From an uncultured Eubacteriales bacterium (lineage in GTDB: Bacteria > Bacillota > Clostridia > Oscillospirales > Acutalibacteraceae): a stretch of 17,161 bases of DNA. Numbering within the stretch: position 1 is the first letter of the stretch; each line of letters opens with the position of its first letter. The stretch lies in NCBI GenBank assembly GCA_900540235.1, contig UQEY01000040.1, positions 1 through 17,161 of the forward strand, written 5' to 3'. A program made the position numbers and the translations under genes. The notes under the pieces were generated by a model. The model made no database searches and had not been told where the DNA came from. It saw nothing but the letters and a program-made list of their open reading frames with translations. This document shows, piece after piece, positions 1 through 7,330 of the stretch.

Positions 1-55
1 GGAGAGAAAAACTATAATGTGGCGAAGCCGTCAACCGATTGCAAACTATAATTTA

Positions 56-781
56 TTATTCTGTCTTGCCCATTACATCAAGTGGGTTGACATATTTGTT
101 ATCAAGCAATGTTTCAAAATGAAGGTGCGCTTCCTCATCTGCTTCAAACTTCACCGTGCCAAGTGTACCGAGAGTTTCGCCGATAGTCACATAATCTCCC
201 CTTGACACATTGACGGTATCCATTCCGCAGTACCTTGCAACGAGTTTGCCGCCGTGGTCAATTTCAATAACCGTGCCGAGCATTGCGTCCTTTTCAACAT
301 CAAGCACAAGTCCGTCATTAATCGCAACAACTTTACTGCCCGCTGCCGCTTTAAAGTCAACCGCCGTATGCGCTCTGTAATCGTTCATTGTTTTGTTTTT
401 AACAAGTTCTTCGCTGTAGCCGAGAAGTACGGTTTCATCGCACGGGTACTTGTAAAACGACTTGTAAGGCACATTGGTATCAGATGACGCCATAGTTGAC
501 ACTTCTGTTGTAGTTACGGTTGTCGCCTTGTTTTTATCCGTTTTTTTGGTTGTTTGCTGCTCGGTTTTTGCGGCAGTTGTCGGAAATGTTGTTGTTTCGC
601 TCGCCTTTACCGTAGTTTTCGCCTTGGTTGTTTCAACAACCGTTGTTGCCTCGTTAACATCTGTCGTGTTTGACGACTGAGTAGAAAAATAAACAATCAA
701 GCCGAGTGCAACAATGCAAAGGCAAATAACAGAAAATAACGCTTTTAAATTTTTATTATTTGGTTTATCTTTTGTAGCCAT
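56..781 (-). CDS. Membrane-anchored M23 (LytM/SpoIIQ-like) peptidase
   Basis: Predicted zinc metallopeptidase of family M23, acting on peptidoglycan cross-bridges outside the membrane. The 241-residue protein has a short basic N-terminus, one membrane segment at about residues 13-33, a Thr/Lys-rich linker at about 40-100, and a C-terminal LytM domain from about 105. The domain keeps both M23 signatures: H138-x3-D142 (AHTAVD) and H219-L-H221 (HLHFE), so it looks catalytically intact. The stretch around residues 121-145, with YSEEL then a KTMNDYRAH segment, resembles clostridial SpoIIQ, the forespore partner of SpoIIIAH. That name is a family-level guess, since no sporulation gene lies nearby. 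I chose ATG 781 because GAGGTG lies 7 nt upstream; the frame is also open to a TTG five codons earlier (796). It follows the GH30 gene across an intrinsic terminator, and its ribosome site sits inside that terminator stem. Confidence 0.85.
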   Translation of the reverse strand: MATKDKPNNKNLKALFSVICLCIVALGLIVYFSTQSSNTTDVNEATTVVETTKAKTTVKASETTTFPTTAAKTEQQTTKKTDKNKATTVTTTEVSTMASSDTNVPYKSFYKYPCDETVLLGYSEELVKNKTMNDYRAHTAVDFKAAAGSKVVAINDGLVLDVEKDAMLGTVIEIDHGGKLVARYCGMDTVNVSRGDYVTIGETLGTLGTVKFEADEEAHLHFETLLDNKYVNPLDVMGKTE

Positions 782-785
782 AAAA

Positions 786-821
786 AAACACCTCAAGGGT
801 AGTATTACCTTTGAGGTGTTT
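786..821 (-). terminator. Intrinsic terminator after GH30 gene, overlapping the M23 ribosome site
   Basis: On the minus strand a 15-bp stem (786-800 with 807-821, one G-U pair) encloses a 6-nt loop and is followed by a run of seven T. It lies 12 nt past the GH30 stop codon. The descending arm contains GAGGTG (789-794), the only plausible Shine-Dalgarno for the M23 start at 781, so the folded terminator would hide that site. Confidence 0.85.
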
Positions 822-832
822 CGTTATACATA

Positions 833-2443
833 TTATTCAAAAACAACTGTTACAACGCTGTTTGCAGGAAGTGAAACGCTTAAATTTTCGGCAGTACCAA
901 AATCGGTTTTTGCAATATCGTTATCCTTATCCGTTGTGTAAAGCGTGTAATCGCCGTTTACATCAAGCTTGGTTTTAACTTTTTTGTCGTTATTATTTAC
1001 ATAAACAACAACGGTTGAATTATCCTCATTAACAAAAGCCGTGCTTTTAACATTTGCAACACCCGAAGAACAAGCTATTCTTACCGCACCCTCGTTAATG
1101 AATTTTGAAAAGTTGCCGAGGCAATAATATCTTTTTGAAAAATCAAGGTTTTCGTGGTTGTCCTCATCAAGATAAATAAGACCGTCGGTATATGTGCCGT
1201 AAGAGCAAGCAGTCCACCAGTCCCATTCGGTTGCGTTCATAATGTTTAAATCATCAATAATTTTGTTTGCCATAGCAACGCCGTACTTGATTGTTGTGCC
1301 GTTAGTTCCCTTTTTCTCCTTAGCGATAGAATCAAACACGCCGGTATTTTCATCATTCGTCATTTGGCAATACTCGGTTGAAGCAATATTGTAGCTTGAA
1401 TATTTTTTTGCCAAAGCCTCTGCCGTTGCTTCTTTTGTTTCGGTTGACGACCAATAAGAATGCATACTAACCTCGTCAAAATATTTTCTAAGCTTAGCAT
1501 TTTTTAAAACATACTTAGGTCCTCTGCCCAAAATACAGTCCATATAAGCCATATTTGTCGAATCGGCACCCTCCATAGCGCCTGACTCAAACATAGAAAC
1601 TTTTACGCCCTTTTTGTCAAGCTCCGACTTGTTAAACTTTTTAACAAAAACCTTTAAAAGGTCACGAGCCTCATATTTTGAATAATAGCAACCCTCTTGA
1701 TTTACAGAATATGTGTTGTCGTCATTATACCAAGCCGCCCAGTTATACTGCGGTTCGTTAATCGGTGAAACGCTTGTGACACGGTAGCCTTTGTTTACAA
1801 AATATTCGGCGCTGTTGTAACAAAAGTCTGCAAAATCGCTATATTTTGACTTATCAAGATTAGATATCCACGGCTCGTCATCGCTCTTGTATGCAGTGCA
1901 GTAAGCCGCACCGTTTTTGGTTAGATAAACGGGAGCCGAATTTGAAAACAAAGTAACCCTCATATCTTTGCCGGCATATTTTTTTGCAAGAGTAAGACAA
2001 TTTTGAGCATTTGCGTCAGCGTCAAAATTATATGTGCCGTCAGCATTTAAGAAACATTGCGTTCTTCTGTTTTCAGTCAAAATATGAGTATCACCCTTTG
2101 AACCTGCGCCGAGGTTATAGCGATAAATATTAAGCCCTATGCCCTTATCTTTGTCATAAAGTGCCTGCATAACTTCATCAGCATTTTCCCATGCGCCCAC
2201 ATCTTGGCTCCACCAACAAGCCGAAGCACCGAAGCCGTTAACGGTTTGATAAGTTGCATTGTCGTCAAGAACGGTCACATTACTTCCGTCTTTGTTTGCG
2301 CTCACACTCTCACTTTGAGGATACAAGCGCTTTTCATTCGTGCCTATAACGCCGAAGCCGATATAAAGTGCAATCACAATTATTATTGCAAGTAAAGCGC
2401 AAATTACCGACGCAATTATTTTTTTCTTTTTAGTATTATCCAT
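833..2443 (-). CDS. Membrane-anchored glycoside hydrolase, GH30 family (subfamily unresolved)
   Basis: Predicted extracytoplasmic retaining beta-glycosidase of clan GH-A. The 536-residue product has a lysine-rich N-terminus followed by a hydrophobic segment at about residues 9-34 (signal anchor or uncleaved signal). A catalytic barrel follows, opening with the GH30-type motif VNGFGASACWWSQDVG at about 68-83. The probable acid/base is E230 (SPINEP) and the probable nucleophile E357 (ASTEYC). MHSYW at 327-331 fits the family's conserved barrel strand. The last ~85 residues form the small beta-sandwich typical of GH30. Known GH30 activities include glucuronoxylanase, endo-1,6-galactanase and beta-glucosylceramidase; I cannot assign the subfamily. 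The position directly after uxuA and the SDR gene favours a uronic-acid-decorated substrate (inference). Start ATG 2443 is preceded by AGGTG at 5-nt spacing; an upstream in-frame extension to 2491 would run into the terminator. Confidence 0.85.
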   Translation of the reverse strand: MDNTKKKKIIASVICALLAIIIVIALYIGFGVIGTNEKRLYPQSESVSANKDGSNVTVLDDNATYQTVNGFGASACWWSQDVGAWENADEVMQALYDKDKGIGLNIYRYNLGAGSKGDTHILTENRRTQCFLNADGTYNFDADANAQNCLTLAKKYAGKDMRVTLFSNSAPVYLTKNGAAYCTAYKSDDEPWISNLDKSKYSDFADFCYNSAEYFVNKGYRVTSVSPINEPQYNWAAWYNDDNTYSVNQEGCYYSKYEARDLLKVFVKKFNKSELDKKGVKVSMFESGAMEGADSTNMAYMDCILGRGPKYVLKNAKLRKYFDEVSMHSYWSSTETKEATAEALAKKYSSYNIASTEYCQMTNDENTGVFDSIAKEKKGTNGTTIKYGVAMANKIIDDLNIMNATEWDWWTACSYGTYTDGLIYLDEDNHENLDFSKRYYCLGNFSKFINEGAVRIACSSGVANVKSTAFVNEDNSTVVVYVNNNDKKVKTKLDVNGDYTLYTTDKDNDIAKTDFGTAENLSVSLPANSVVTVVFE

Positions 2444-2459
2444 CTTGTCACCTAATTTG

Positions 2460-2489
2460 AAAAAAGGGCGAATTGAAACCAACCCGCCC
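2460..2489 (-). terminator. Intrinsic terminator between the SDR gene and the GH30 gene
   Basis: On the minus strand 2489-2481 pairs with 2474-2466 in a 9-bp stem (five G-C pairs at the base, two G-U pairs), with a 6-nt loop and a downstream run of six T. It starts 15 nt after the SDR stop and ends just before the GH30 ribosome site. The GH30 gene is therefore reached by read-through, or by a promoter I do not see. Confidence 0.7.
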
Positions 2490-2503
2490 AAAATTTTTAA
2501 AAA

Positions 2504-3355
2504 TTATACGCCTGAATAAGCATTGAAACCGCCGTCAACAGGAATATTCACACCGGTAATGAAGCCTGAATAAGTGTCGTCACAAAGGAAAAGTAGTGTG
2601 CCCTCAAGTTCCTCCGGTTCGCCAAATCTGTCCATAGGAGTTGCGGCAAGAATTTTGCCTGTTCTCTCTGTAGGAGTGCCATCCTCGTTCCAAAGGAGAG
2701 TTGCGTTCTGCTTAGTCGAGAAGAAGCCCGGAGCAATAGCGTTAACTCTGATACCGAGAGGAGCAAAGTGAACAGCCATCCACTCGGTAAAATTCTTAAC
2801 AGCGGCTTTAGCGGCGCTGTAAGCAGGAATACGAGTGAGAGGTCTAAACGCATTCATTGATGTTACCATAATAATTGTGCCCTTTTCCTTTTCAGCCATA
2901 TCCTTTGCAAAAACCTGAGTAGGAATGAGTGTGCCGAGGAAATTAAGGTTAAATACAAAACTGATACCGTTAGGGTCGAGGTCAAAGAATGTTTTAACAT
3001 TTTCATCCTTTTGAACAAGGTCAATCTTTTCAAGAGTGTCCTTAGTAGTTGTTCCCTTTGGGTTATTACCGCCTGCACCGTTTAAAAGAATGTCGCAGGT
3101 ACCGATTTTTTCATTGATAACCTTGCGTGCATTTTCCATAGAGTCAAGTTCAAGAACATTGCAACCTACTGCAATAGCTTCGCCGCCGTCGGCATTTATT
3201 TCGTCTGCACATTTTTGAGCAGCTTCCTCATTAAGGTCAAGCACTGCAACCTTGCAACCCTGCTTAGCAAGAGCCTTTGCAAAAGCACCGCAAAGAACAC
3301 CGCCGCCACCGGTTACAACAGCTACTTTACCTTTTAAATTTTCGTGATTAAACAT
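2504..3355 (-). CDS. uxuB: SDR-family D-mannonate oxidoreductase (fructuronate reductase type)
   Basis: Cytoplasmic NAD(P)-dependent short-chain dehydrogenase, probably interconverting D-fructuronate and D-mannonate. The 283 residues are full length for the family. The Rossmann glycine motif TGGGGVLCG lies at 15-23, the NNAG-like NGAG at 92-95, the catalytic Ser at about 166 (VTSMN), and Tyr179-x3-Lys183 (YSAAK). The C-terminal VDGG motif is also present. An SDR alone does not reveal its substrate. The call rests on the 5-nt spacing to mannonate dehydratase upstream, the same arrangement as the SDR-type UxuB (YjmF) of Bacillus. This family is unrelated to the long-chain UxuB of E. coli. The ribosome site AAAGGA lies about 12 nt before ATG 3355. 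Production from the uxuA promoter is likely. Confidence 0.85.
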   Translation of the reverse strand: MFNHENLKGKVAVVTGGGGVLCGAFAKALAKQGCKVAVLDLNEEAAQKCADEINADGGEAIAVGCNVLELDSMENARKVINEKIGTCDILLNGAGGNNPKGTTTKDTLEKIDLVQKDENVKTFFDLDPNGISFVFNLNFLGTLIPTQVFAKDMAEKEKGTIIMVTSMNAFRPLTRIPAYSAAKAAVKNFTEWMAVHFAPLGIRVNAIAPGFFSTKQNATLLWNEDGTPTERTGKILAATPMDRFGEPEELEGTLLFLCDDTYSGFITGVNIPVDGGFNAYSGV

Positions 3356-3360
3356 ACTGT

Positions 3361-4431
3361 TTACTTTTCCTTTCTGCTTTTCTCAACTGCTTCCCACAAT
3401 CCGTTAAGGTAGCTTACGCCGAGTGCTCTGTCATAAAGACCGTAACCCGGACGGGCAACCTCACCCCAAATCATTCTGCCGTGGTCAGGGCGGATATATC
3501 CGTCAAAACCAACCTCTTGGAGTGCCTTAACAATTTCATACATATCAAGTGAGCCATATTCACTTTCGTGAGCAGTTTCGTTAAACCATTGGTCATTGAT
3601 TGAAACATTGCGAAGATGAGCAAAATAAATTCTGTCGCCTGCTGCTTTAATAATTTCAACCATATCATTTTTAGGGCTTGCACCGAGCGAACCTGTGCAA
3701 AGAGTAAGACCGTTATACTTGCTTGGAACCATATTAAGAAGCTTTTCAACTGCCTCTTTGCCTGTAATAATTCTCGGAAGACCGAAAATGCCCCAAGGCG
3801 GGTCATCCGGGTGAATAGCCATTTTAACATCACACTCTTCACAAGTAGGCATAATAGCTTCAAGGAAATATTTAAGATTTTCCCACAAATCATCGGCTGT
3901 TACACCCTTGTACTTTGCAAAAAGTTCCTTAATTTCGCCCATTCTTTCGGTTTCCCAACCCGGCATAGCATAGCCGTTTGAGTTATCGTCAATTTCCTTA
4001 AACATATCCTCAGGCGACTTACCCTCAACCTGCTTGCCGTCATAGCTAAGGCAGGTAGAACCGTCAGGAAGCGGCATATAAAGGTCTGTTCTTGTCCAGT
4101 CAAATACCGGCATAAAGTTGTAGCATATTACCTTAACACCGACTTTTGAAAGATTGCGAATAGAAGTTTTGTAATTTTCAATAAGTTTATCACGAGTTGG
4201 TAAACCAAGCTTGATATCCTCGTGAACATTAACGCTTTCGATACATTCCATAGTAAGACCGGCAGCAGTGATTTCGTCATACATCTTCTGCACATCGTCC
4301 ATTTCCCATGCTTCACCGGCAGGGAGATAATGAAGCGCAGGCACAACGCCGACTACACCCGGAATTTGCTTGATTTGCTCAAGCGAAACTGTATCGAGGT
4401 CCTTGCCGAACCAGCGAAAAGTCATTTGCAT
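3361..4431 (-). CDS. uxuA: Mannonate dehydratase
   Basis: Converts D-mannonate to 2-keto-3-deoxy-D-gluconate with a divalent metal, in the hexuronate branch leading to the Entner-Doudoroff-type KDG pathway. The 356-residue protein is full length and has the strongly conserved family motifs. HPDDPPWG at 207-214 (metal ligand H207), LCTGSLG around C245, AHLRNV around H272 and RPDHGR around D316 match the expected metal-binding residues. The start at 4431 is supported by AAGGAGG about 8 nt upstream; a second ATG lies two codons in. A consensus promoter sits 39-67 bp upstream, so this is the first gene of the uxuA-uxuB unit. The next enzymes needed, KDG kinase and KDPG aldolase, are not in this window, nor is the glucuronate isomerase that would feed it. 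Confidence 0.95.
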   Translation of the reverse strand: MQMTFRWFGKDLDTVSLEQIKQIPGVVGVVPALHYLPAGEAWEMDDVQKMYDEITAAGLTMECIESVNVHEDIKLGLPTRDKLIENYKTSIRNLSKVGVKVICYNFMPVFDWTRTDLYMPLPDGSTCLSYDGKQVEGKSPEDMFKEIDDNSNGYAMPGWETERMGEIKELFAKYKGVTADDLWENLKYFLEAIMPTCEECDVKMAIHPDDPPWGIFGLPRIITGKEAVEKLLNMVPSKYNGLTLCTGSLGASPKNDMVEIIKAAGDRIYFAHLRNVSINDQWFNETAHESEYGSLDMYEIVKALQEVGFDGYIRPDHGRMIWGEVARPGYGLYDRALGVSYLNGLWEAVEKSRKEK

Positions 4432-4469
4432 ATTTTTGCCTCCTTTTTAGGAATATTATTTTCTTTTAA

Positions 4470-4498
4470 ATTCTATCACATTATATTGTCTGTTTCAA
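4470..4498 (-). promoter_or_regulatory. Sigma-A type promoter of uxuA-uxuB
   Basis: On the minus strand TTGAAA (4498-4493), a 17-nt spacer and TAGAAT (4475-4470) match the housekeeping consensus closely. The -10 is preceded by TG at -15/-14 (extended -10). It lies in the 94-bp gap between the Fn3 gene and uxuA. Confidence 0.75.
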
Positions 4499-4503
4499 GA
4501 CGA
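4486..4503. promoter_or_regulatory. Candidate operator overlapping the uxuA -35 region
   Basis: An imperfect inverted repeat, TTGTCT / AGACGA around GTTTCA (core GTCT 4488-4491 and AGAC 4498-4501), covers the -35 box. Its size and position suit a dimeric repressor such as a GntR- or LacI-type uronate regulator. No regulator gene is visible here, so this is a hypothesis. Confidence 0.35.
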
Positions 4504-4525
4504 ATAATTCAATTTGTTGTGTAAA

Positions 4526-5566
4526 TTATTTGATTTTAACACTCTTTGCCTTGCTCCAAGCGCCATAAATCTTTTTGCCGTTTGAGGTTTTATATTCACG
4601 AACACGAACATAATATTTCTTTTTTGATTTAAGAGAAGAAACGGTTTTTGATGTTGTGCTTTTTTTCTTTACGGTTGAGGTTTTGGTTGATTTTTTAGCA
4701 AACTTGCTTGAAGTTGAATACTGCACCTGATATCCCGTAACACTTGTATCTTTTTTCCATTTAACGGTAAACTTCTTTTTTGAGCTGCTTTTAAGTGAGG
4801 AAACAGTTGCTTTTTTAGGCTTAATTGTGATTTGAGATAAAAGAGTGCCGGCGTAATTGCCGAAAAAATCAACCGAAACAGTGCCGTAACCCGGCTTTTT
4901 ATTTGCACTGTATCTTATACTGTATTGACTTTGCGGTATAATATTTCCCATTCTGTCATAAGCGGTAACGCTCGGTTTTTTATCCTTACCGTTATAGGTA
5001 AATGAAGTTGACGAAAGCTTAATCGAAGACGGCGCATAATATGCCTCTAAAGTGTATGAATCGGTACAATAATCGCAAACGGCATAAACCTCACCGTCGT
5101 GAGAAAGAGATGAATCGTTACCGTCAACAAATGCCGGATAAGACAAAGTGTTGCTGTAAGTATGGCTGTGCACCCTTACCGTAACGGGAGTTGAAAGCGA
5201 ACTGCCGACCGATTCCAAAACATAATAATAGGTTTTGCCCGCTTCAAGATATGCAGCGCAAACTAAACTTTGATTGGAGTTGTCGTTAATTACAGTGTTA
5301 TAAGTTTCGTCTGCCGAATCAATAACAGCCGCCATAATTGATGCGTCACTGCTGAGCGTTAAGCAGGCAAATTCATAATATCCGGACGAACTCGGTTCAA
5401 ATTTAATATAACTTTTGTTGTTAACATCAACATATGCGTTAACGCTTGAGTTAAGAGTTAAACTTTCTGCCGTTTTTTTAGTATTTGCAAAAGCTGTCAA
5501 ATTTCCAAAAGAAAGGCAAGTAAGTACCAAAATAAAACTTAAAAATATTGATATTATTTTTTTCAT
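4526..5566 (-). CDS. Secreted PPC-like / Ig-like / Fn3 multidomain protein
   Basis: Predicted secreted protein of 346 residues with no recognisable enzyme motif. In order: a signal peptide (residues 1-27, ending AFA before NT); a beta-rich region at about 50-132 resembling a pre-peptidase C-terminal (PPC) domain; a short segment with H134, H136 and C164-x2-C167 that could bind a metal; an Ig-like repeat at about 181-250; and a Lys/Ser-rich fibronectin type III domain at about 253-346 ending in a basic tail. Such domains usually mediate attachment to the cell wall or glycan. I chose ATG 5566 because GGAGG precedes it by 9 nt and it opens a textbook signal peptide; the frame continues 60 codons upstream through the terminator and into the symporter gene, which is not credible. 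It has its own promoter. Confidence 0.8.
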   Translation of the reverse strand: MKKIISIFLSFILVLTCLSFGNLTAFANTKKTAESLTLNSSVNAYVDVNNKSYIKFEPSSSGYYEFACLTLSSDASIMAAVIDSADETYNTVINDNSNQSLVCAAYLEAGKTYYYVLESVGSSLSTPVTVRVHSHTYSNTLSYPAFVDGNDSSLSHDGEVYAVCDYCTDSYTLEAYYAPSSIKLSSTSFTYNGKDKKPSVTAYDRMGNIIPQSQYSIRYSANKKPGYGTVSVDFFGNYAGTLLSQITIKPKKATVSSLKSSSKKKFTVKWKKDTSVTGYQVQYSTSSKFAKKSTKTSTVKKKSTTSKTVSSLKSKKKYYVRVREYKTSNGKKIYGAWSKAKSVKIK

Positions 5567-5600
5567 TAAATGCATCCTCCGACACTTAAATTCCATTGAT

Positions 5601-5629
5601 ATTTTATCATTGTGCAACGGCAAAGTCAA
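5601..5629 (-). promoter_or_regulatory. Sigma-A type promoter of the Fn3 protein gene
   Basis: On the minus strand TTGACT (5629-5624), a 17-nt spacer and TAAAAT (5606-5601), with TG just before the -10. It lies between the symporter terminator and the ribosome site of the Fn3 gene, so that gene is probably a separate transcription unit. Confidence 0.75.
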
Positions 5630-5632
5630 TAA

Positions 5633-5670
5633 ATGCAAAACAAAACCGACTTCAAATGAAGTCGGTTTTG
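5633..5670 (-). terminator. Intrinsic terminator of the symporter gene
   Basis: A perfect 13-bp stem (5641-5653 with 5658-5670) has a 4-nt loop and, on the minus strand, is followed by TTTT. It starts 12 nt after the symporter stop codon. The near-symmetrical sequence may also act weakly on the plus strand. Confidence 0.85.
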
Positions 5671-5681
5671 AAACATTTTTA

Positions 5682-7202
5682 TTATGCGTTTTGAGCAACC
5701 TGCTCTTTTTCGCTGTTTTCTTCTTTTGCTTTCTTTTCTTTTTCACGGCGAGCCATAATTTCTTTAATCATTTGGCGGTGACCGTCACCGGTGATATTGT
5801 AGAAATGCATAGGAATAAGCATAAGAAGATAGCCTATCATAGGGAATACGGTTGTCATAAGGAAAAGACCGAGGAGCGTTGAATGGTTTTGAACTGTTGA
5901 AACATCGCTTGTGTGCTCAACATAACCTGTCCTTGCAAGCACCTGAAGGCAGATAAAAGAAGAAAGTGTACCCTCAAGCTTACCTGTAAACGACATAATT
6001 GAAAGCATTGTACCCTCAACTCTTTTGCCCGATTTCCATTCAACATAATCAACGGTTTCGGCTTCCATTTCCTTTTGCATAAGGTTCTTAAATTCAAGTG
6101 GGAATGTTACGAGCATTGAAAAAGCAAGAACCAAAACACCCGTTAAAGTTGATACAGGTTGGTCGGCAGGTTTATTCATAATACCGTTATATGTAAGAAG
6201 TGCAAAAAGACCGTTAAATGTTATACCCAAAACACAGCAAACCTGATAAAACTTTTTGCTGTCGCTCTTTGCGCCAAGCCTTTCAACAATAATCGGAACA
6301 AGAATACCGGCAAGAACCGAACCCGGAGCTTTAACAATATCGAGCAATCCGTTATACTTTGCATTGAAAAGCGAATCATATGCAAAATAAAATGAGCACT
6401 GCTCGGCTACTTTGATAATTACAAAGAAAATATTACAAAGGAAAAGCATTAAAAGCGGACGGTTTGTAAGAAGTAAATGAATACACTCGTTGAGCGACGG
6501 TGTTTCTTCGCTGTGTTCCATTCGTTCGTGGCAGTTTGCAAAAGTGAAACGGGTAAACACAATAATAAACACTGCCGAAAGCAAAGCCGCAACGAGATAA
6601 GCCTTGTCAAGATTTGAATTGAAATAAGGAAGCCAAGCGGCAAAAGCAACGAGTGCAGCAGGAATAGCGCCGAGTATCATTCGTCCGATTGAAGCGATAC
6701 CGTAGAGCTTCGTTCGCTCCGTTCCGTTTGGCGTCATAGAAAATGCAAGCGCACCCATAGGCACATCAAATGCGGTGTATGTTACATCAAGACCGACAAA
6801 CGCAAAAACGGTAAGTGCCATTTTCATACCGTAAGAAAGATTGTTATTTCCGACAAAGAAAAGAATCATAAAAAGCGAAACAAGATACGGTGCAAATTTG
6901 ATATAGCCACGCATTTTGCCCCATCGAGAACGGGTTTTGTCAACAATTACACCCATAATAGGGTCGTTGATTGCGTCAAAAATTCCACAATAAAGACGGA
7001 TATTACTTGCGTGCCTTGCTTTGATATGCAAAACATCGGTAATAAAGAAATTGACATATTTAGAAGCTGTCATACTTGTACTCATACCCTGAGCACCTCT
7101 GCCCATTGCATAAGACAATGCTTCTTTCCAGGTAAGATATGTCGGCTCGCCTACATCTTTTTTAACAATTTTGCTGTTCAAAAAAGACTTGACCTTTCCC
7201 AT
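5682..7202 (-). CDS. GPH-family (glycoside-pentoside-hexuronide) cation symporter, MFS superfamily
   Basis: Integral membrane importer that couples sugar or glucuronide uptake to a cation gradient. The 506 residues encode about 12 hydrophobic segments. The GPH/MelB hallmark is clear at 74-98: IFDAINDPIMG followed by VDKTRSRWGKMR, including the acidic residues (D76, D80, D88) that bind cation or sugar in characterised members. The C-terminus (about 480-506) is a charged Lys/Glu-rich cytoplasmic tail. ATG 7202 has GAGGTG at 5-nt spacing. Substrate cannot be read from sequence. The neighbouring uxuA/uxuB genes and GH30 suggest glucuronides or aldouronic oligosaccharides, so the gene probably supplies the hexuronate pathway. 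It has its own promoter and terminator. Confidence 0.88.
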   Translation of the reverse strand: MGKVKSFLNSKIVKKDVGEPTYLTWKEALSYAMGRGAQGMSTSMTASKYVNFFITDVLHIKARHASNIRLYCGIFDAINDPIMGVIVDKTRSRWGKMRGYIKFAPYLVSLFMILFFVGNNNLSYGMKMALTVFAFVGLDVTYTAFDVPMGALAFSMTPNGTERTKLYGIASIGRMILGAIPAALVAFAAWLPYFNSNLDKAYLVAALLSAVFIIVFTRFTFANCHERMEHSEETPSLNECIHLLLTNRPLLMLFLCNIFFVIIKVAEQCSFYFAYDSLFNAKYNGLLDIVKAPGSVLAGILVPIIVERLGAKSDSKKFYQVCCVLGITFNGLFALLTYNGIMNKPADQPVSTLTGVLVLAFSMLVTFPLEFKNLMQKEMEAETVDYVEWKSGKRVEGTMLSIMSFTGKLEGTLSSFICLQVLARTGYVEHTSDVSTVQNHSTLLGLFLMTTVFPMIGYLLMLIPMHFYNITGDGHRQMIKEIMARREKEKKAKEENSEKEQVAQNA

Positions 7203-7242
7203 AAGGACACCTCACATTTTTTAAAAAATTATTAACAGAAAG

Positions 7243-7270
7243 AGTATAACACAAAAAATAATCATGTAAA
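7243..7270 (-). promoter_or_regulatory. Sigma-A type promoter of the symporter gene
   Basis: On the minus strand TTTACA (7270-7265), a 16-nt spacer and TATACT (7248-7243), with TG upstream of the -10. It is 41 bp or more upstream of the start codon. Confidence 0.65.
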
Positions 7271-7271
7271 C

Positions 7272-7287
7272 AGATTTTACCAAATCT
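7272..7287. promoter_or_regulatory. Palindromic candidate operator upstream of the symporter promoter
   Basis: AGATTT-TACC-AAATCT is an inverted repeat with perfect 6-nt arms directly upstream of the -35 box. It could bind a dimeric regulator. A weak hairpin contributing to the end of the C39-like transcript is the alternative, but it lacks G-C strength and a T run. Confidence 0.35.
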
Positions 7288-7330
7288 TAATACACACTTA
7301 TCTTCAGCTTTTCATAAAGTTAACATAATC

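Noticed and set aside
533..660. Thr-codon-rich stretch as a DNA repeat array
   Set aside because: It is a low-complexity Thr/Lys linker of the M23 protein without a regular repeat unit.
782..796. Five-codon TTG-started extension of the M23 peptidase
   Set aside because: It lies wholly inside the terminator stem and T run and would use the ribosome site as codons.
2444..2491. 16-residue extension of the GH30 protein
   Set aside because: It runs through the intrinsic terminator; ATG 2443 has a proper ribosome site and a lysine-rich signal-anchor start.
3471..3893. 140-codon frame inside uxuA, same strand
   Set aside because: It is an out-of-frame shadow of the well-conserved mannonate dehydratase.
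5567..5746. 60-codon N-terminal extension of the Fn3 protein (Lys-rich)
   Set aside because: It crosses a perfect terminator and a consensus promoter and overlaps the symporter gene; a good ribosome site and signal peptide begin at 5566.
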